64,000 nucleotides of DNA from Serripes groenlandicus (lineage: Eukaryota; Mollusca; Bivalvia; Cardiida; Cardiidae). Both the position numbers and the translations under genes were made by a program. Below are positions 1 through 12,400 of the stretch, piece by piece (positions within the stretch are counted from its first letter, which is position 1; each line of letters starts with the position of its first letter). The stretch lies in NCBI GenBank assembly GCA_031761405.1, contig JASEVX010000001.1, positions 24,743,606-24,807,605 of the forward strand, written 5' to 3'. Below the pieces are notes generated by a model. That model was given only the letters and a program-made list of their open reading frames with translations, was not told where the DNA came from and made no database searches.

Positions 1-19
1 AAATCAAAAATTTCTTTAA

Positions 20-241
20 CCCTTTCCCACCTGCAGACGCATTCTAACGCATCTGCAGCAGACAGCTTTTTGAAAACATAGTGACAAAAGAAGAAATTGC
101 ACAAAACGTGCAATTTCTCCTTTTGTCACAATGTTTTCCACTTTTTGTCATAGGTTATCCATTCAGTTATAGAGATTTTCCATTTTTTGACAAAATACGT
201 TCAAAGTCGTCTGCTGCAGAATTGTCGTATGAGGGAAAGGG
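20..241. mobile_element. M1 MITE, full length, A end left
   Basis: M1 copies run CCCTTTCCC...GGGAAAGGG between TTAA sites. The 'A' arm carries GACGC(N)nGCCTC before CTGCAGCAGAC; the 'B' arm carries ACAATTCTGCAGCAG and an AT-rich spacer; a ~28-bp hairpin sits in the middle. Here the left TTAA is at 16-19; the right site has decayed to TAAA. Confidence 0.9.
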
Positions 242-247
242 TAAAGC

Positions 248-456
248 CCCTTTTTCACATACAACAAATTTGCAGCAGATAACTTGGAAACAATGAACAA
301 AATCTCTATAAAGGAAAGTGTTATTATTGAATAGAGTTGAACACATTGTGGCAAAAGGAAAAAATGGTCAACATGAGCAATTTCTCCCTTTGCTACTTTG
401 TCTTCAGAAGTTGTTTGTTACAGATGCGTTAAATGACGTTTACATGAGGTAAAGGG
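248..456. mobile_element. M1 MITE, old copy, B end left
   Basis: Termini weakened (left cccctttttca, right gtaaaggg) but the central hairpin and right TTAA are present. Confidence 0.7.
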
Positions 457-469
457 TTAAAGGAAAGTA

Positions 470-608
470 AGGCTATTGAATTATGTTAAAAGCGTTGCGG
501 CAAATGGAGAACAATTGCTCATCATGATGAATTTATCCTTTGGTCACAATGTTTTCAAAAGTCGTCAGCTGCAGATGGGTCAAGATGCATCTGCCAGGTG
601 GGGAAGGG
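470..608. mobile_element. M1 MITE, left end missing
   Basis: Keeps the spacer, the hairpin core and the right terminus ggggaagggg. Confidence 0.6.
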
Positions 609-616
609 GTTAATAC

Positions 617-949
617 TATCTTTTATTTTACTGTGCTGTATATTGATGTAAAAATAGCTTGGTTTTTTTAATAGTGAAAATAATCAGAGACATAGATAAG
701 GAGTAGAAAGATCTCTCAATTAACCGTATGTTATAGGTAATAAAAAGAATAGCCTCACTTTCGACCATTCTTTTGAGTACCCACAACATAGGGTTTTGGA
801 GTCGAAAAAAGGATTTGAGAACATGAATTAAAACCCTCTTCTAGAGCTCTAAATTGTTGATGTTTCACATATTATTTTGTATCATATCCTACTACTACCT
901 GATCAACCAACAAGTAGAAAGTTTGTCCATGCACAATTTTATTACTCTT
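617..949. other. Intronic stretch with one dispersed repeat
   Basis: AT-rich; 769-860 carries the repeat that begins TTTTGAGTACCCACAACATA, also at 13434 and 60233 and inverted near 35430. No exon seen. Confidence 0.5.
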
Positions 950-952
950 TAA

Positions 953-1174
953 CCCTTTCCCCCATACTACATTTCTGCAGCAGACGACTTTGAACGTATT
1001 TTGTCAAAAAATAGAAAATCTCTATAATTGAATGGTTAACCTATAAATAAAAGTGGAAAACATGGTGTCAGAAGGAGAAATTGCTCGTTTTGAGCAATTT
1101 CTTCTTTTGTCACTATGTTTTCAAAAAGCTGTCTGTTGCAGAGGCGGCAGAAGGCGTCTATATGAAGGAAAGGG
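953..1174. mobile_element. M1 MITE, full length, B end left
   Basis: Both TTAA sites intact (949-952 and 1175-1178). Confidence 0.9.
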
Positions 1175-1710
1175 TTAACTGCTAATTTCATAGAAAACAT
1201 CTAATCAAAAACATGAAAATTCTTTATAAATGAAAGAACAATTATTGATGCAAAGTGGGAATTTCAGGATTAACTCACAGCTTCATGCAAAGTAGTTGTA
1301 ACTACATCTTTTAACAGGATGAAATCTACATTTCTCAGCCATTTGATATTCATTAACTCGTGATGTATAACTAGACAATATTGACCTGATCCTGACCTGT
1401 GTAAAAAATATGTACATGTATATGTAGATATACAGTCAAACCTGTGCTAAAGACTACCCTTGTATAGCAATTCCCTGTCTATAGCGACCACACTTTTAAT
1501 TTCCCAATTACAAATTTTCTGCATAAATGACCATGTAATTAAAGACATCTTGTAAAGAAAAGAAAAAAGACCTGTTTGTTCTCTTTCCATGGGTGCACAT
1601 GGTCTTAAAACACGGGTTTTGGACTGTATATTAATTAAATTTGTTATTTGTTTTACGAAGACACAGATGTTGAGATAAGCGACATACAGTTTTAAACTTG
1701 CACATCCGTT
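1175..1710. other. Intronic stretch with a decayed MITE
   Basis: 1432-1510 resembles one end of the element seen at 43225 and 45335 (AGTCAAACCTGTGCTAAAGAC). Otherwise nothing recognised. Confidence 0.4.
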
Positions 1711-1713
1711 TTG

Positions 1714-1860
1714 ACACATGCAGCAGACAACTTTTGAAAATATTGTGGCAAAAGGTGAAATTCCTCATAATGAGCAATTTCTCCTTTTGCCACATTGTTT
1801 TCAATTTTATTAGATAATTACACGTTGATATAAAGAGATTTTACATAAATTCTACTAAAT
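1714..1860. mobile_element. M1 MITE core fragment
   Basis: GCAGCAGACAAC arm and central hairpin; both termini lost. Confidence 0.6.
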
Positions 1861-2384
1861 GTTTTCATAGTTGTGTGCTGTTTGTGGAAAGTAATAAATA
1901 TAATGACAGTATAATATAAATTCATAATAACATTTATCTTTGCATGAAGGCCAGGATCTGGTGAATATCGCCAAATAATATGTCCATAATAGGTAAATAA
2001 TGATAATTTTAACTCCATTTTTAGATGTATTCGAGATCAGTCTCCGTTAAGCTTCATGGTAATCGACTTGAGTGTTTTTGTGTCTTTAAAAAAAAAGAGC
2101 TTTTTACCTTAATATAATATTATGTTTAGTACTGACATTGAGCTGGAGAAATGGTACACTGCTTTCTTGCTTTAGGTATACTTGTTTTGACGTTTTTGTC
2201 TATAGGAGGGTTGGCATGAAGTGTTACAAGTTAGGTCCAGTCCAGGGCTAGCATGTAGTGCATTTTGCATCCATTGATATTGTTTGCCTTGCATGTTTGC
2301 AGAAATTAACCATTGAGAACGTTGTTTACTTACAAGCAATTTATAGGATTTTGATTCTAATTGGGAAGTTATTAAACTCATCAT

Positions 2385-2570
2385 GCCTTTGCAGCACATG
2401 ACTTTTGAAAATGTCTAAGCATAAGATGAAATTGCATAATAATCAACTTCTCCTTTGCCACAATGTAATCAACTATTTTTTTTTAAAAAATACTTTAATC
2501 TATAGAGATTTTCTCTATTTTTGCCTAGATGATGTCAATAGTCACCTGCTGCAGATTTCTTGTAAAGGAT
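2385..2570. mobile_element. M1 MITE, degenerate
   Basis: Recognisable from the GCAG...GAC arm at left, the GCTGCAGATTT arm at right and the hairpin; termini gone. 1861-2384 shows nothing I can name. Confidence 0.5.
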
Positions 2571-2809
2571 GTTATATGACATCATTTTTCTATTGTAGTA
2601 ATTCAATAACATCTATTATTCAACCTGTTTGCAACTAACTGAATTAATATGAAATAACATATTTGACTTGTGTATGGATAAATATTGTTTTTATTAATAA
2701 ATATTTAACTTGTAATTGGTATAATTGTATGTTTTGATTTCATGGATTTAAAAGTGAAATGATTTTAGAGCAAGCTGAACTTAAAAGTCTAACATAGACT
2801 TAGTTTAAG

Positions 2810-3003
2810 CCCTTTCCTTACATACCAATGCTTCCTGATGCCTCTGCAGCAAACAACTTTTGAAAACATTGTGGCAAAATGAGAAATTGCTCGCAAAGTT
2901 TTCAATTTTTTCAGTAAATTAAACTTCATTTATGTAGAATTTCCATGTTTTTACCTAGATGTTTTCAGTCGTTTGCTTCAGATTTGTTGTATGCAGGAAA
3001 GAG
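2810..3003. mobile_element. M1 MITE, old copy
   Basis: Right half of the hairpin deleted. Its right TTAA (3004-3007) is shared with the next element. Confidence 0.75.
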
Positions 3004-3007
3004 TTAA

Positions 3008-3171
3008 CCTTTCCCCACATACAACAAATCTGCATCAAACGTCATAGAAAAAAATATGTGAAGATTTTTGAATAATGTTGTAACCATTGTGGCACAAGAA
3101 GAAATTTCTCAGTATCAGCAATTTTTCCGTTTGCCACAATGATGTTCAATGTCAGCTGCATGTGGGAAAGG
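3008..3171. mobile_element. M1 MITE, old copy, B end left
   Basis: Abuts the previous copy through one TTAA; A arm shortened before the right terminus. Confidence 0.7.
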
Positions 3172-3365
3172 TCAATTAGTTTACAAGATTTGTTATTCTT
3201 TTTTTTTATATCCTTTTTAGGTACATGTGCTTTTCATAGACATAAGTGAACATGAATATGTCACTGTTGAATCCATGAAAATCATTTCTAAATAAATTAT
3301 GTAATTCCATCAAACTATTGGAAGTGATAGCAGATGATCTGAGTTGTTTGGATGTTTGTTTTCAG

Positions 3366-3470
3366 CCTCGTAAAGCTCTTCTGGATCAGCTGAGTCATGT
3401 TCTTGGTGGGGCGGATGATAAACTGCCAGACACATTGTTATTGGTTAACACTGCAGAATGGCAAGGCCAG
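3366..3470 (+). CDS. PACS: PACS exon (first in window)
   Basis: 35 codons, phase 0 at both ends, acceptor ttttcag and donor gtatga. Ends in the family motif [10 protein letters not shown] Helentron-like repeat begins about 20 nt after the donor. Confidence 0.93.
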
Positions 3471-6400
3471 GTATGAAAATTCATCTTGCACTATTATTAT
3501 GCCCCCCCCTCCCACCTTCGAAGAAGAGGGGAGCGGATATAGTGCTGTGCACATGTCTGTATCTAAAAGCTTGTCTGATTTATAACTGGTTAATGCTTGG
3601 ACTTAGAGTTCTCAAACTTGGCAGGGAGGTTGGGCATGACCAGTAGATGGCCCCTATTTTGATTTTGAGGTCATCTGGTCAAAGGTCAAGGTCACTGACT
3701 TTGAAGACAAAAAGCTAGTCTGATTGATAACTGCTGGGCGCTTGGATCTAAGGTCCTCAAATTCTACAGGGAGGTTGGGCATGACCAGTAGATGACCTGT
3801 ATTGATTTCAAGGTCATTCGTTCAAAGGTCAAGGTAACAATGACCTTGAACATGCTCCTGACAAAGTGACGCTCAGGGGTGCAAAATGTTTGACATGCAT
3901 CTCTTGTTCTTAGCTTTTTCGTCTTTTTTTCCTTTTGCTGCTCCTGTGATTGGGGGACCCTCAATTAGAAGGGCAGCCACAGTCTGACACTTGCTTGAAC
4001 TGTAACAGCAGACCAAATGCATCTGAACGATTGGAGTCAATGCAACTGTTTATGGTTTCATACATTGTACATTGTTTTCTAGATGTAAATAAAAGGTGCG
4101 TGACCAATATCATCTTTCCTGTCTGCCGTGATATGCCTTGCCTGTTGAAAGCACCATCATCGGCGGCGGCGGCGTGGTCATCCGGTTAAGGTTTTTTGTT
4201 TAGCTCATTTTTTTTTATTTTTTATTTCCTCCCTATCAGTCGAGCGTCTGTGCCGTACGCTGTGCTGTTTTGTGCCTGTAAGACTTGGAGAAACTAAGGC
4301 ATCACTTCTCCATTGACTGTCCATCACATTTGAAAAATAGTTTTCAGTTATCTGTCATCTCTGTAGGAAACACAAAGAGTTCCTGAGAACATGACTTTTT
4401 CTCTTTTAACCCCTTCTGAGTTCTCAGTTAAAGCAAATCTGCAGCATATGACGTTGAAGACAGTTAGTAAAAAAAACAATAAAAAGTCTATTAATGAAGG
4501 TACAATTAATTACTTAATACAGTTGAAAACATTGTGACAAAAGGAGAAATTGCTTGTATGGTGCAATTTCTCCTTTTGCTACAATGTTTTCAAGAGTTGT
4601 CTGCTGCAGATGTATCATAATGTGTCTTAAGGTGGGAAAGGGTTAAAGGCACATTCATGAAGACACGTATTGTTCTGATTTCTTAATTATTAACCTTTTT
4701 CCTCTTGTAGACGCATTTTGAAACATCTGCAGCAGACGACTTTGGATAACATTGTGGCAAATGTAGAAATTGCTTATCCTGCAATTTCTCCTTTTGCCAC
4801 AATGTTTTCAAAGATGTCTTCTGTAGATTTGTAGTATATTGGAAAGGGGTTAACCCTTTTCCTCATACGACAATTCTGCAGCAGACGACTTTGAACATAT
4901 TTTGTCAAAAAATAGAAAATCTCTATAATTGAATGGATAACCTATGACTAAAAGTGGAAAACATTGTGGCAAAAGGAGAAATTGCTCATTTTGAGCAATT
5001 TCTTCTTTTGTCACTATGTTTTCAAAAAGCCGTCTGCTGCAGAGGTGTCAGAAAGCGTCTATATGAGGGAAAGTGTTAACAGAAGTATTGATTGTTCCTT
5101 TTTCCAGTTGCTGGTACAGAAGTTACAGGAGAAACAGCTCCGTGTTATATGTACATGTTCTGATGTGGATGTGAGAGCAGCATTTAACTTCTTAGTGTCA
5201 AAAATACAAAAATTGTAAGTTCTTTTTGTATAGTTTTCTTAACCCTTTCCCTCATATAGACACTTTCTGACGTCTCTGCAGCAGATGGCTTTTTGAAAAC
5301 ATAGTGACAAAACGAGCAATTTCTCATTTTGCCACAATGTTTTCCACTTTTGGTCATAGGTTAACCATTAAATTAAAGAGATTTTCTATTTTTTGACAAA
5401 ATATGTTCAATGTTGTCTGCTGCAGAATTGTCGTATGAGGGAAAGGGTTAATTAATCTTTCCAAGCTAAAGGCGCATCATCAATTATATTCTTAAATGTG
5501 TGTGCTCTTGGCTTGCTAATATGAACATTTTTAGTAGTGAAGCCTAAACGCTACAACAATTATCTTCAAGTGATCTGTTATCTGTTTAACCCTTTCCCAC
5601 ATACAACAAACAAATCTTCAGCAGACGACTTTGAAAGCATCTAATCAAAAATATGGAAATTCTTTATAAATGAAAGAACAATTATTGACAAAAAGTTAAA
5701 AACATTGTGGCAAAAGGCGTCAGAAAGCATTCAATATTTGAGAAAGGTTTAACCCTTTCTGCCTTGTAGATGCTTTCAGACACCTGCAGCAGATGACTTT
5801 TGAAAACATTGTGGCAAAGGTGAAGTTGCTCATGATGAGCAATTTCTCCATTTGCCACAATGTTTTCAACTCTATTTAATAATTAAACTGTCATTAATGG
5901 AGATTTTTCACATTTTTGATAAGATATTTTCAAAGTCATCTGCTACAGATTTGTTATATGCGGGAAAGGGTTAAGCCGTAACGACATAAAACATGTATTG
6001 TAATTGTTTGAATGATGTTTTACTCCACTTCCCTCTGTGTAGCAGACATATTATACCATGCATTGTATTTTTCAGTTGTAACTGTAATTCACGGAATCCA
6101 GCCCCAGTGAAGTTAGGGATATCTGGTGGTGATGCTTTTATTAATTCAGTATTAAGACCGTATGTGGAACAGTTCTCAGCCAAATCACCAGACTGGCAAA
6201 ATTATGTGCGCTTTCTTGTCATACCTTTTGGTGAGTAGATGTTTCTTTTATATATGAGCCTGTCAGTGCAAAAGGTTAAAGTTACCTGCACAGTGTATGA
6301 TCGAATCATCCTGACCATCTGGTCAGTCTTATCGGAATCTACAAAGTTTACTCATGGGTTAAAACAAGTCCTAAGAGAGATATCTGTGAAGAAAGACCTG

Positions 6401-9400
6401 TTTACTTCTCGTTAAGACTGATAGATTTTGTATAAACTGACACAATTTTATTCAAAAATAACTTGTCATATTATAATAGAGTGTCTTTTGTTAATGTCAT
6501 GGCTTTCTCTGATATAGGTGTCATTTGATGACATATTTTTAAAAGAAAAGCAATTCTTCATTTTCAATTCTGCTTTCAAAGGTTGTCTAATATACATTAT
6601 CACATAAATCCTCTCTGGGAGTGTCAAAATGCCATTACATAAATATCATATGACACACCTAGTTTGGTTTCCAGTCTTACGCTCAAGTCTTTGTTACAAC
6701 GCAGAAACCAAACTATGAAAATGATGTCACATCAGCGGTTTGACGACATAACGTTAATCACTTTGGCGCAAAAAACGGAAAATTTCATGTAGAAATATGG
6801 TCAACGTTGAGTACATTTTTTCGAAATACGCCTCATAAATCACTATATGTGATAAAAAGAATATCTCATTTGTGTTTATTTATTATCACTTTTAATAAAC
6901 TTGTTAACTAAGCAGAATATGACGCTCACAAAGGCTCGCGGCATATCATCTTAGTCAACTTGTTTAATCAAAGTGATAATGAATAAACACTCATGAAATA
7001 TCCCGTATTTATGTATAAGCTGAAAAGGTTTTATTTAAGAATAATTTGACCGTATTATAATTTTAAAAAAAAGGTTTCGGCTTTCTTTCACCAAAGAATG
7101 TAGTTTTTGAGACTTATGTAATATCATTGACTTTATTTTTACAGGTAACAGTAGTTTAGGTAAATATCTGTCTCAAATAGATGCTACCTACCACAGTTTG
7201 TTTAATGACTCATTATGGAGAGATACATTTGTGGACAAAACAGATGCCACTAAACTAGGTAACACAACTTGTTTGTTTTTTCAATTTCTGGTAGAGAAGC
7301 TGTACATGGTGCCTGGCTCAACAACAGATGGCATATAACCCTTTCCCACCTACAGATGCATCTGCAGCAGAAGACTTTTCCAACTCAATTTAAAATATGT
7401 AATATAATTTCAAGCAACATGCCTAATTTCTATTTAGATTTTGTACGCTGCAGATTTGTTATAGGTGGCGAAGTGTTAAACACATTGGGAAAAGGAGAAA
7501 TGTTTACATCTTCTCTTAGTTTTTGTTGTGTTCAAAATATTACCAAGGGAAGGACTAGAAAATATAGCAGAAATACTGTTGAATCAAATTGTTCAACAAT
7601 TTTATGTGTCAAGTCTAGGAAGCTCAATTAGTGGTGATGCGGACTGTAAATCCAGGGGTTTTGAGTTTGAACCCTAGCTTTGCAATCATTCTTTCAGTGT
7701 TTGACAAACATCAATGTGACAACCATCATTTGTCTTCCGCCAAAGGGCTAACAGTCTATGTGGAAAAGAAGCCGGAGCTTGCAAAGGCTGTTGTGTGGAG
7801 TTTTTTTGCCCAGACCCAGGATCCCAGTTGGCGGCAATGCGGGCTTTCAATCCTGCGGTTGTGAGTTTGAACCCTAGCTCGGCCAACATTATTTCATTGT
7901 TTATCCAAAAATTAATGCCACAGCTATTGTTCATGTTCCCCAAACAGACTAACAGTCTCTCGAAAAGCAGCCAGTTGCTTTGAAGGACTGTTGTGTTAAG
8001 TACTGGTGTGAGAAAACCAGGAAACATATGGGGAGGTGCACTGGCCTCTTTGATATGACTGAATATTTTTTGAAAACAGTGTTAAACCCCAAATCAATCA
8101 TTCACATTTTGTGTGTTACCTGTTTTGCAGAAGCCCAGGAGATTTTAAACAGAGTATCAAAATACATGTCATCAGCTAATTCCCTAACACAGATACCTAT
8201 AGCAGAGGCAATGATCATGTCTAAAGGCAGAGGGTATGTATACTCACCCTTTCAATGCAGAATTATTAAAATGGACTTGTCCAGCTTTGTACGTGGAACA
8301 GTTTATAACCAGTTTTAGGAATATCAAGATGTAAATGTTGAGTTGAGCAGTCCACAGTATAGAGCTCTTGCTCTGATGTGCCGGTTGGCCTGGCTCTACA
8401 CTGGTGGCATTGGCGTCATAAGATGTGGTTAATGCAGTCAAAGGACTAAATAACTCTATAGTATGGTGTTACCAATATCTTTACTTTAAAGAATCTAACA
8501 GGTTTCATAAGATGTGGGTAATGCAGTCAAAGGACTAAATAACTCGATAGTATGGTGTTACCAATATCTTTACTTTGAAGAATCTAACAGGTTTCATAAG
8601 ATGTGGTTAATGCAGTCAAAGGACTCAATAACTCTATAGTATCGTGTTACCAATATCTTTACTCTTAAAGAATCTAACAGGTTTCATAAGATGTGGTTAA
8701 TGCAGTCAAAGGACTCAATAACTCTATAGTATTGTGTTACAAATATGTTTACTTTGAAGAATCTTAACAGGTTTCATAAGATGTTGTTAAAGCAGTCAAA
8801 GGACTCAATAACTCTATAGTATGGTGTTACCAATATCTTTACTTTAAAGAATCTTAACAGGTTTCATAAGATGTTGTTAAAGCAGTCAAAGGACTTAATA
8901 ACTCTATAGTATTGTGTTACCAATATCTTTACTCGTAAAGAATCTAACAGGTTTCATAAGATGTGGTTAATGCAGTCAACAGACTAAATAACTCTATAGT
9001 ATGGTGTTACCAATATCTTTACTTTAAAGAATCTAACAGGTTTCATAAGATATGGACTAAATAACTCTATAGTATCGTGTTACCAATATCTTTACTTTAA
9101 AGAATCTAACAGGTTTCATAAGATGATCAAGTCACCACTTATATGATACACCATTAAATTAAACTTTTCTAACCTGCAGTCACATATTGGCGCATCTGCA
9201 GTACAAATCTTGCAGCAGACGACTTTGAAAACATAGTGACGAAAACCTGAAAAATCTCCATAAAAGATAGCTTAATTGTTAAATAAAGTTGAAAACATAT
9301 ATTTGTTTGTGGGAAAGAATGAAAGGAATAATCTCTCAAGCTAAAGAACAAAAGAAATATTCCTGACATTTTTCTGCAGTATGATAAGCCCATACTAATC

Positions 9401-12400
9401 TTGATATCAGGATGATTTCCCTATTCCTGTTGTATTAACCATTTCCCTCATACAAACGATCTGCAGCAGACAGACATTGTGGCAAAAAGAGAAATTACTC
9501 TTAACAAGGAATTTCTATATGTTTTTATACCCCCCGGCAAACAAAGTTTGGGGGGGTATATAGGAATCACCCTGTCTGTCCGTCCGTCTGTCCGTCTGTC
9601 CGTCTGTCTGTCTGTCCGTATGTCCACATTTCTTGTAAGCACTACTCCTCCTAAACGGCTCAATGGATTTGGTTCAAACTTTACATGAAGGTTACACATC
9701 ATATGTAGATATGCATGAAGGAAGATCATACGCCTCGGACTCTTCCAAGGGGAGATAATTCAACTTAGAGGTTATCTGCGAGGGACTCCTGTGCACATAC
9801 CTCCACATTTCTTGTAAGCACTACTCCTCCTAAACGGCTCAATGGATTTGGTTCAAACTTTACATGAAGGTTACACATCATATGTAGATATGCATGAAGG
9901 AAGATCACACGCCTCGGACTCTTCCAAGGGGAGATAATTTAACTTAGAGGTTATGTAGATATGCATGAAGGAAGATCACACGCCTCGGACTCTTCCAAGG
10001 GGAGATAATTTAACTTAGAGGTAAACAAACATGGAGCGGGGGGTATTCTTCAGTGAGCTTTGCTCACAGTATTTCTAGTTAACTCTATTTAATAATTCTA
10101 CTTTCATTTACACAGATTTTTCATAATTTGCCTAGACGTTTTCAGAGTCCATCTTGAACATTTTTTTTCTTACTACATTTCAGGTCTGATGACGAATCCT
10201 CCCAAGTGTTCATACCATTTTTAAGCGTAAGACGGATTATTTTTTATTTACTTGTTTCTTTCAACAAGCCGCTAGAATTGAAGATTGTAACATTGGATTA
10301 AAGAAAATTAAAGATATCTGATATAAAATGAGGTTAACCCTTTCCCACATACAGGAGCTTTATGCAGCTGACAACTTTACAAAGTTACAAAGTTGCTCAT
10401 AATGAACATTTTCTCCATTTACCACAATCTTTTCAACTCGATTCAATAATTATATTTCTGTTTATAGAGATTTTTCATATTTTCGTGGGAATAATTTAAA
10501 AATCATTTGCTGCCGACTTGTTGTATTTGGGAAAGGGTTAATTAATGTCTTTCAATGAAGTAGAACCTCGCCTGAATCATTTTGGCTAAAACAAAAATAT
10601 CTTATAAATATCTTACAAATATATCCTGAGAGGTGTTTTGCTAGTTTATAGCAGTTATACAAAACATAGGAAAGTCTTATAGTGATGTAATGTGTCCTAA
10701 CAAGATATCAGATATATTGTTTGCTGACAGGTAAAACTGTGGCTACTACATGTTGTTACAAAATGTAGTAAACTCTTTCCCACATACATATGGTTTCTGA
10801 CGCCCCTTTAGCAGACGACTTTTGGAATCGGTGTGGCAAAAGGAGAAATTGCTCATGATGACTTGTACCTTTTCTCATGCACTGCCTTGTATGAACTATG
10901 TGGAGGAGACTTCTTCAATTTGAAATTTATTAACATGAAACTTGGAACTCATAATAATTATGAGTTATAGATGTGCAAGTCGTATGATTGGATCATATTC
11001 AGTCAGGCATTTGAGAGTTATCTCCCCTTTAACTTTGCAGACAACTAGATAATGTTGAGTAAAAGGTGTTTTTTATCCTAACAATATCTCTCTTATGACT
11101 CATTGTAACCCTACTTGGGGGTACTCAATAGAATCGTTTCACTGAGACGATTTTTAGATCACCTAGAGCCGAAGGCTCAAGGTGAGCTATTCTGATCACT
11201 TTTTGTCCGTCGTCCGTCGTCCGTCCGTCCGGCGTTAACTTTTAGCTTTAAACATCATCTCCTCCCAAATTCCAAGGACAATTTCCGTGAAACATCACAG
11301 GACTGTTCCTCTGGTTGGCCTCTTTCAAAGTTGTTCAAAGATTTAAATTCCATTGAGAACTTTGGTTGCTGCGGCATCAAAAAGGGGGCAAAATGTCCGA
11401 ACTTTAAAAATCTTCTCCTCCGAATCTGCCTGTCAGATTCAAATATAATTTGGTAGAAATGTTCCTTGGGTGACCCTCTATAAAAATTGTTCAAGCCATA
11501 CTGATTGGTCAAAAAACATGGCAGTCAGGCGGCATCAGAAAAGGGGCAAAATGACAAAATGACAAAATTCCATTTTTATGAAAGTGCTTGTCTGATTTTA
11601 AGAAAATATAATACGAATCTTACTTAAATGATCCTCTATTTAATTTGTTTAAGCCATTTTGATGGGTAACACAATCATAGCAACCAGGCGTCATCACAAA
11701 AGGGGTAAATTGAACTTTTAGCTACAAATGACAACCAACTCCTACCATTCCAATAGACCAATTTCCACAAAACATCACAGGAATGTTCCTTCGGTGGTCC
11801 TCTTTCAAATTTGTTCAAAGAATAAAATTCCATTGAGAACTTTGGTTGCTGCGGCATCAGAAAGGGGACAAAATGTCCAAACTTTAAAAATCTTCTCCTC
11901 CGAATCTGCCTGTCAGATTCAAATATAATTTGGTAGAAATGTTCCTTGGGTGACCCTCTATGAAAATTGTTCAAGCCATACTGATTGGTCGAAAAACATG
12001 GCAGTCAGGCGGCATCAGAAAAGGGGCAAAATGTCAAAATTTGAAAATTCCATTTTTATGAAAGTGTTTGTCTGATTTTAAGAAAATATAAAACGAATTT
12101 TACTTTAATGATCCTCTATTTAATTTGTTAAAGCCGTTTTGATTGGTTACACAATCATAGCAACCAGGCGTCATCACAAAAGGGGTAAATTGAACTTTTA
12201 GCTACAAATGACAACCAACACCTGCCATTCCAATAGACCAATTACTACAAAACATCACAGGAATGATCCTTTTGTGGTCCTCTTTCAAAATTGTTCAAAG
12301 ATTAAAATTCAAATGAGAACTTTGGTTGCTGCGGCATCAGAAAGGTGACAAAATGTCCAAACTTTAAAAATCTTCTCCTCCGAATCTGCCTGTCAGATTC

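Noticed and set aside
4964..5100. Recurrent 50-60-codon open frames with the same peptide signatures ([47 protein letters not shown]) at dozens of places on both strands
   Set aside because: They are the two strands of the M1 MITE read through. They appear because young copies are near-identical, and they break in older copies, so no protein-level conservation is indicated.
9479..9688. ORF with [15 protein letters not shown] repeats
   Set aside because: Translation of the GTCCGTCTGTCC microsatellite of a Helentron-like element.
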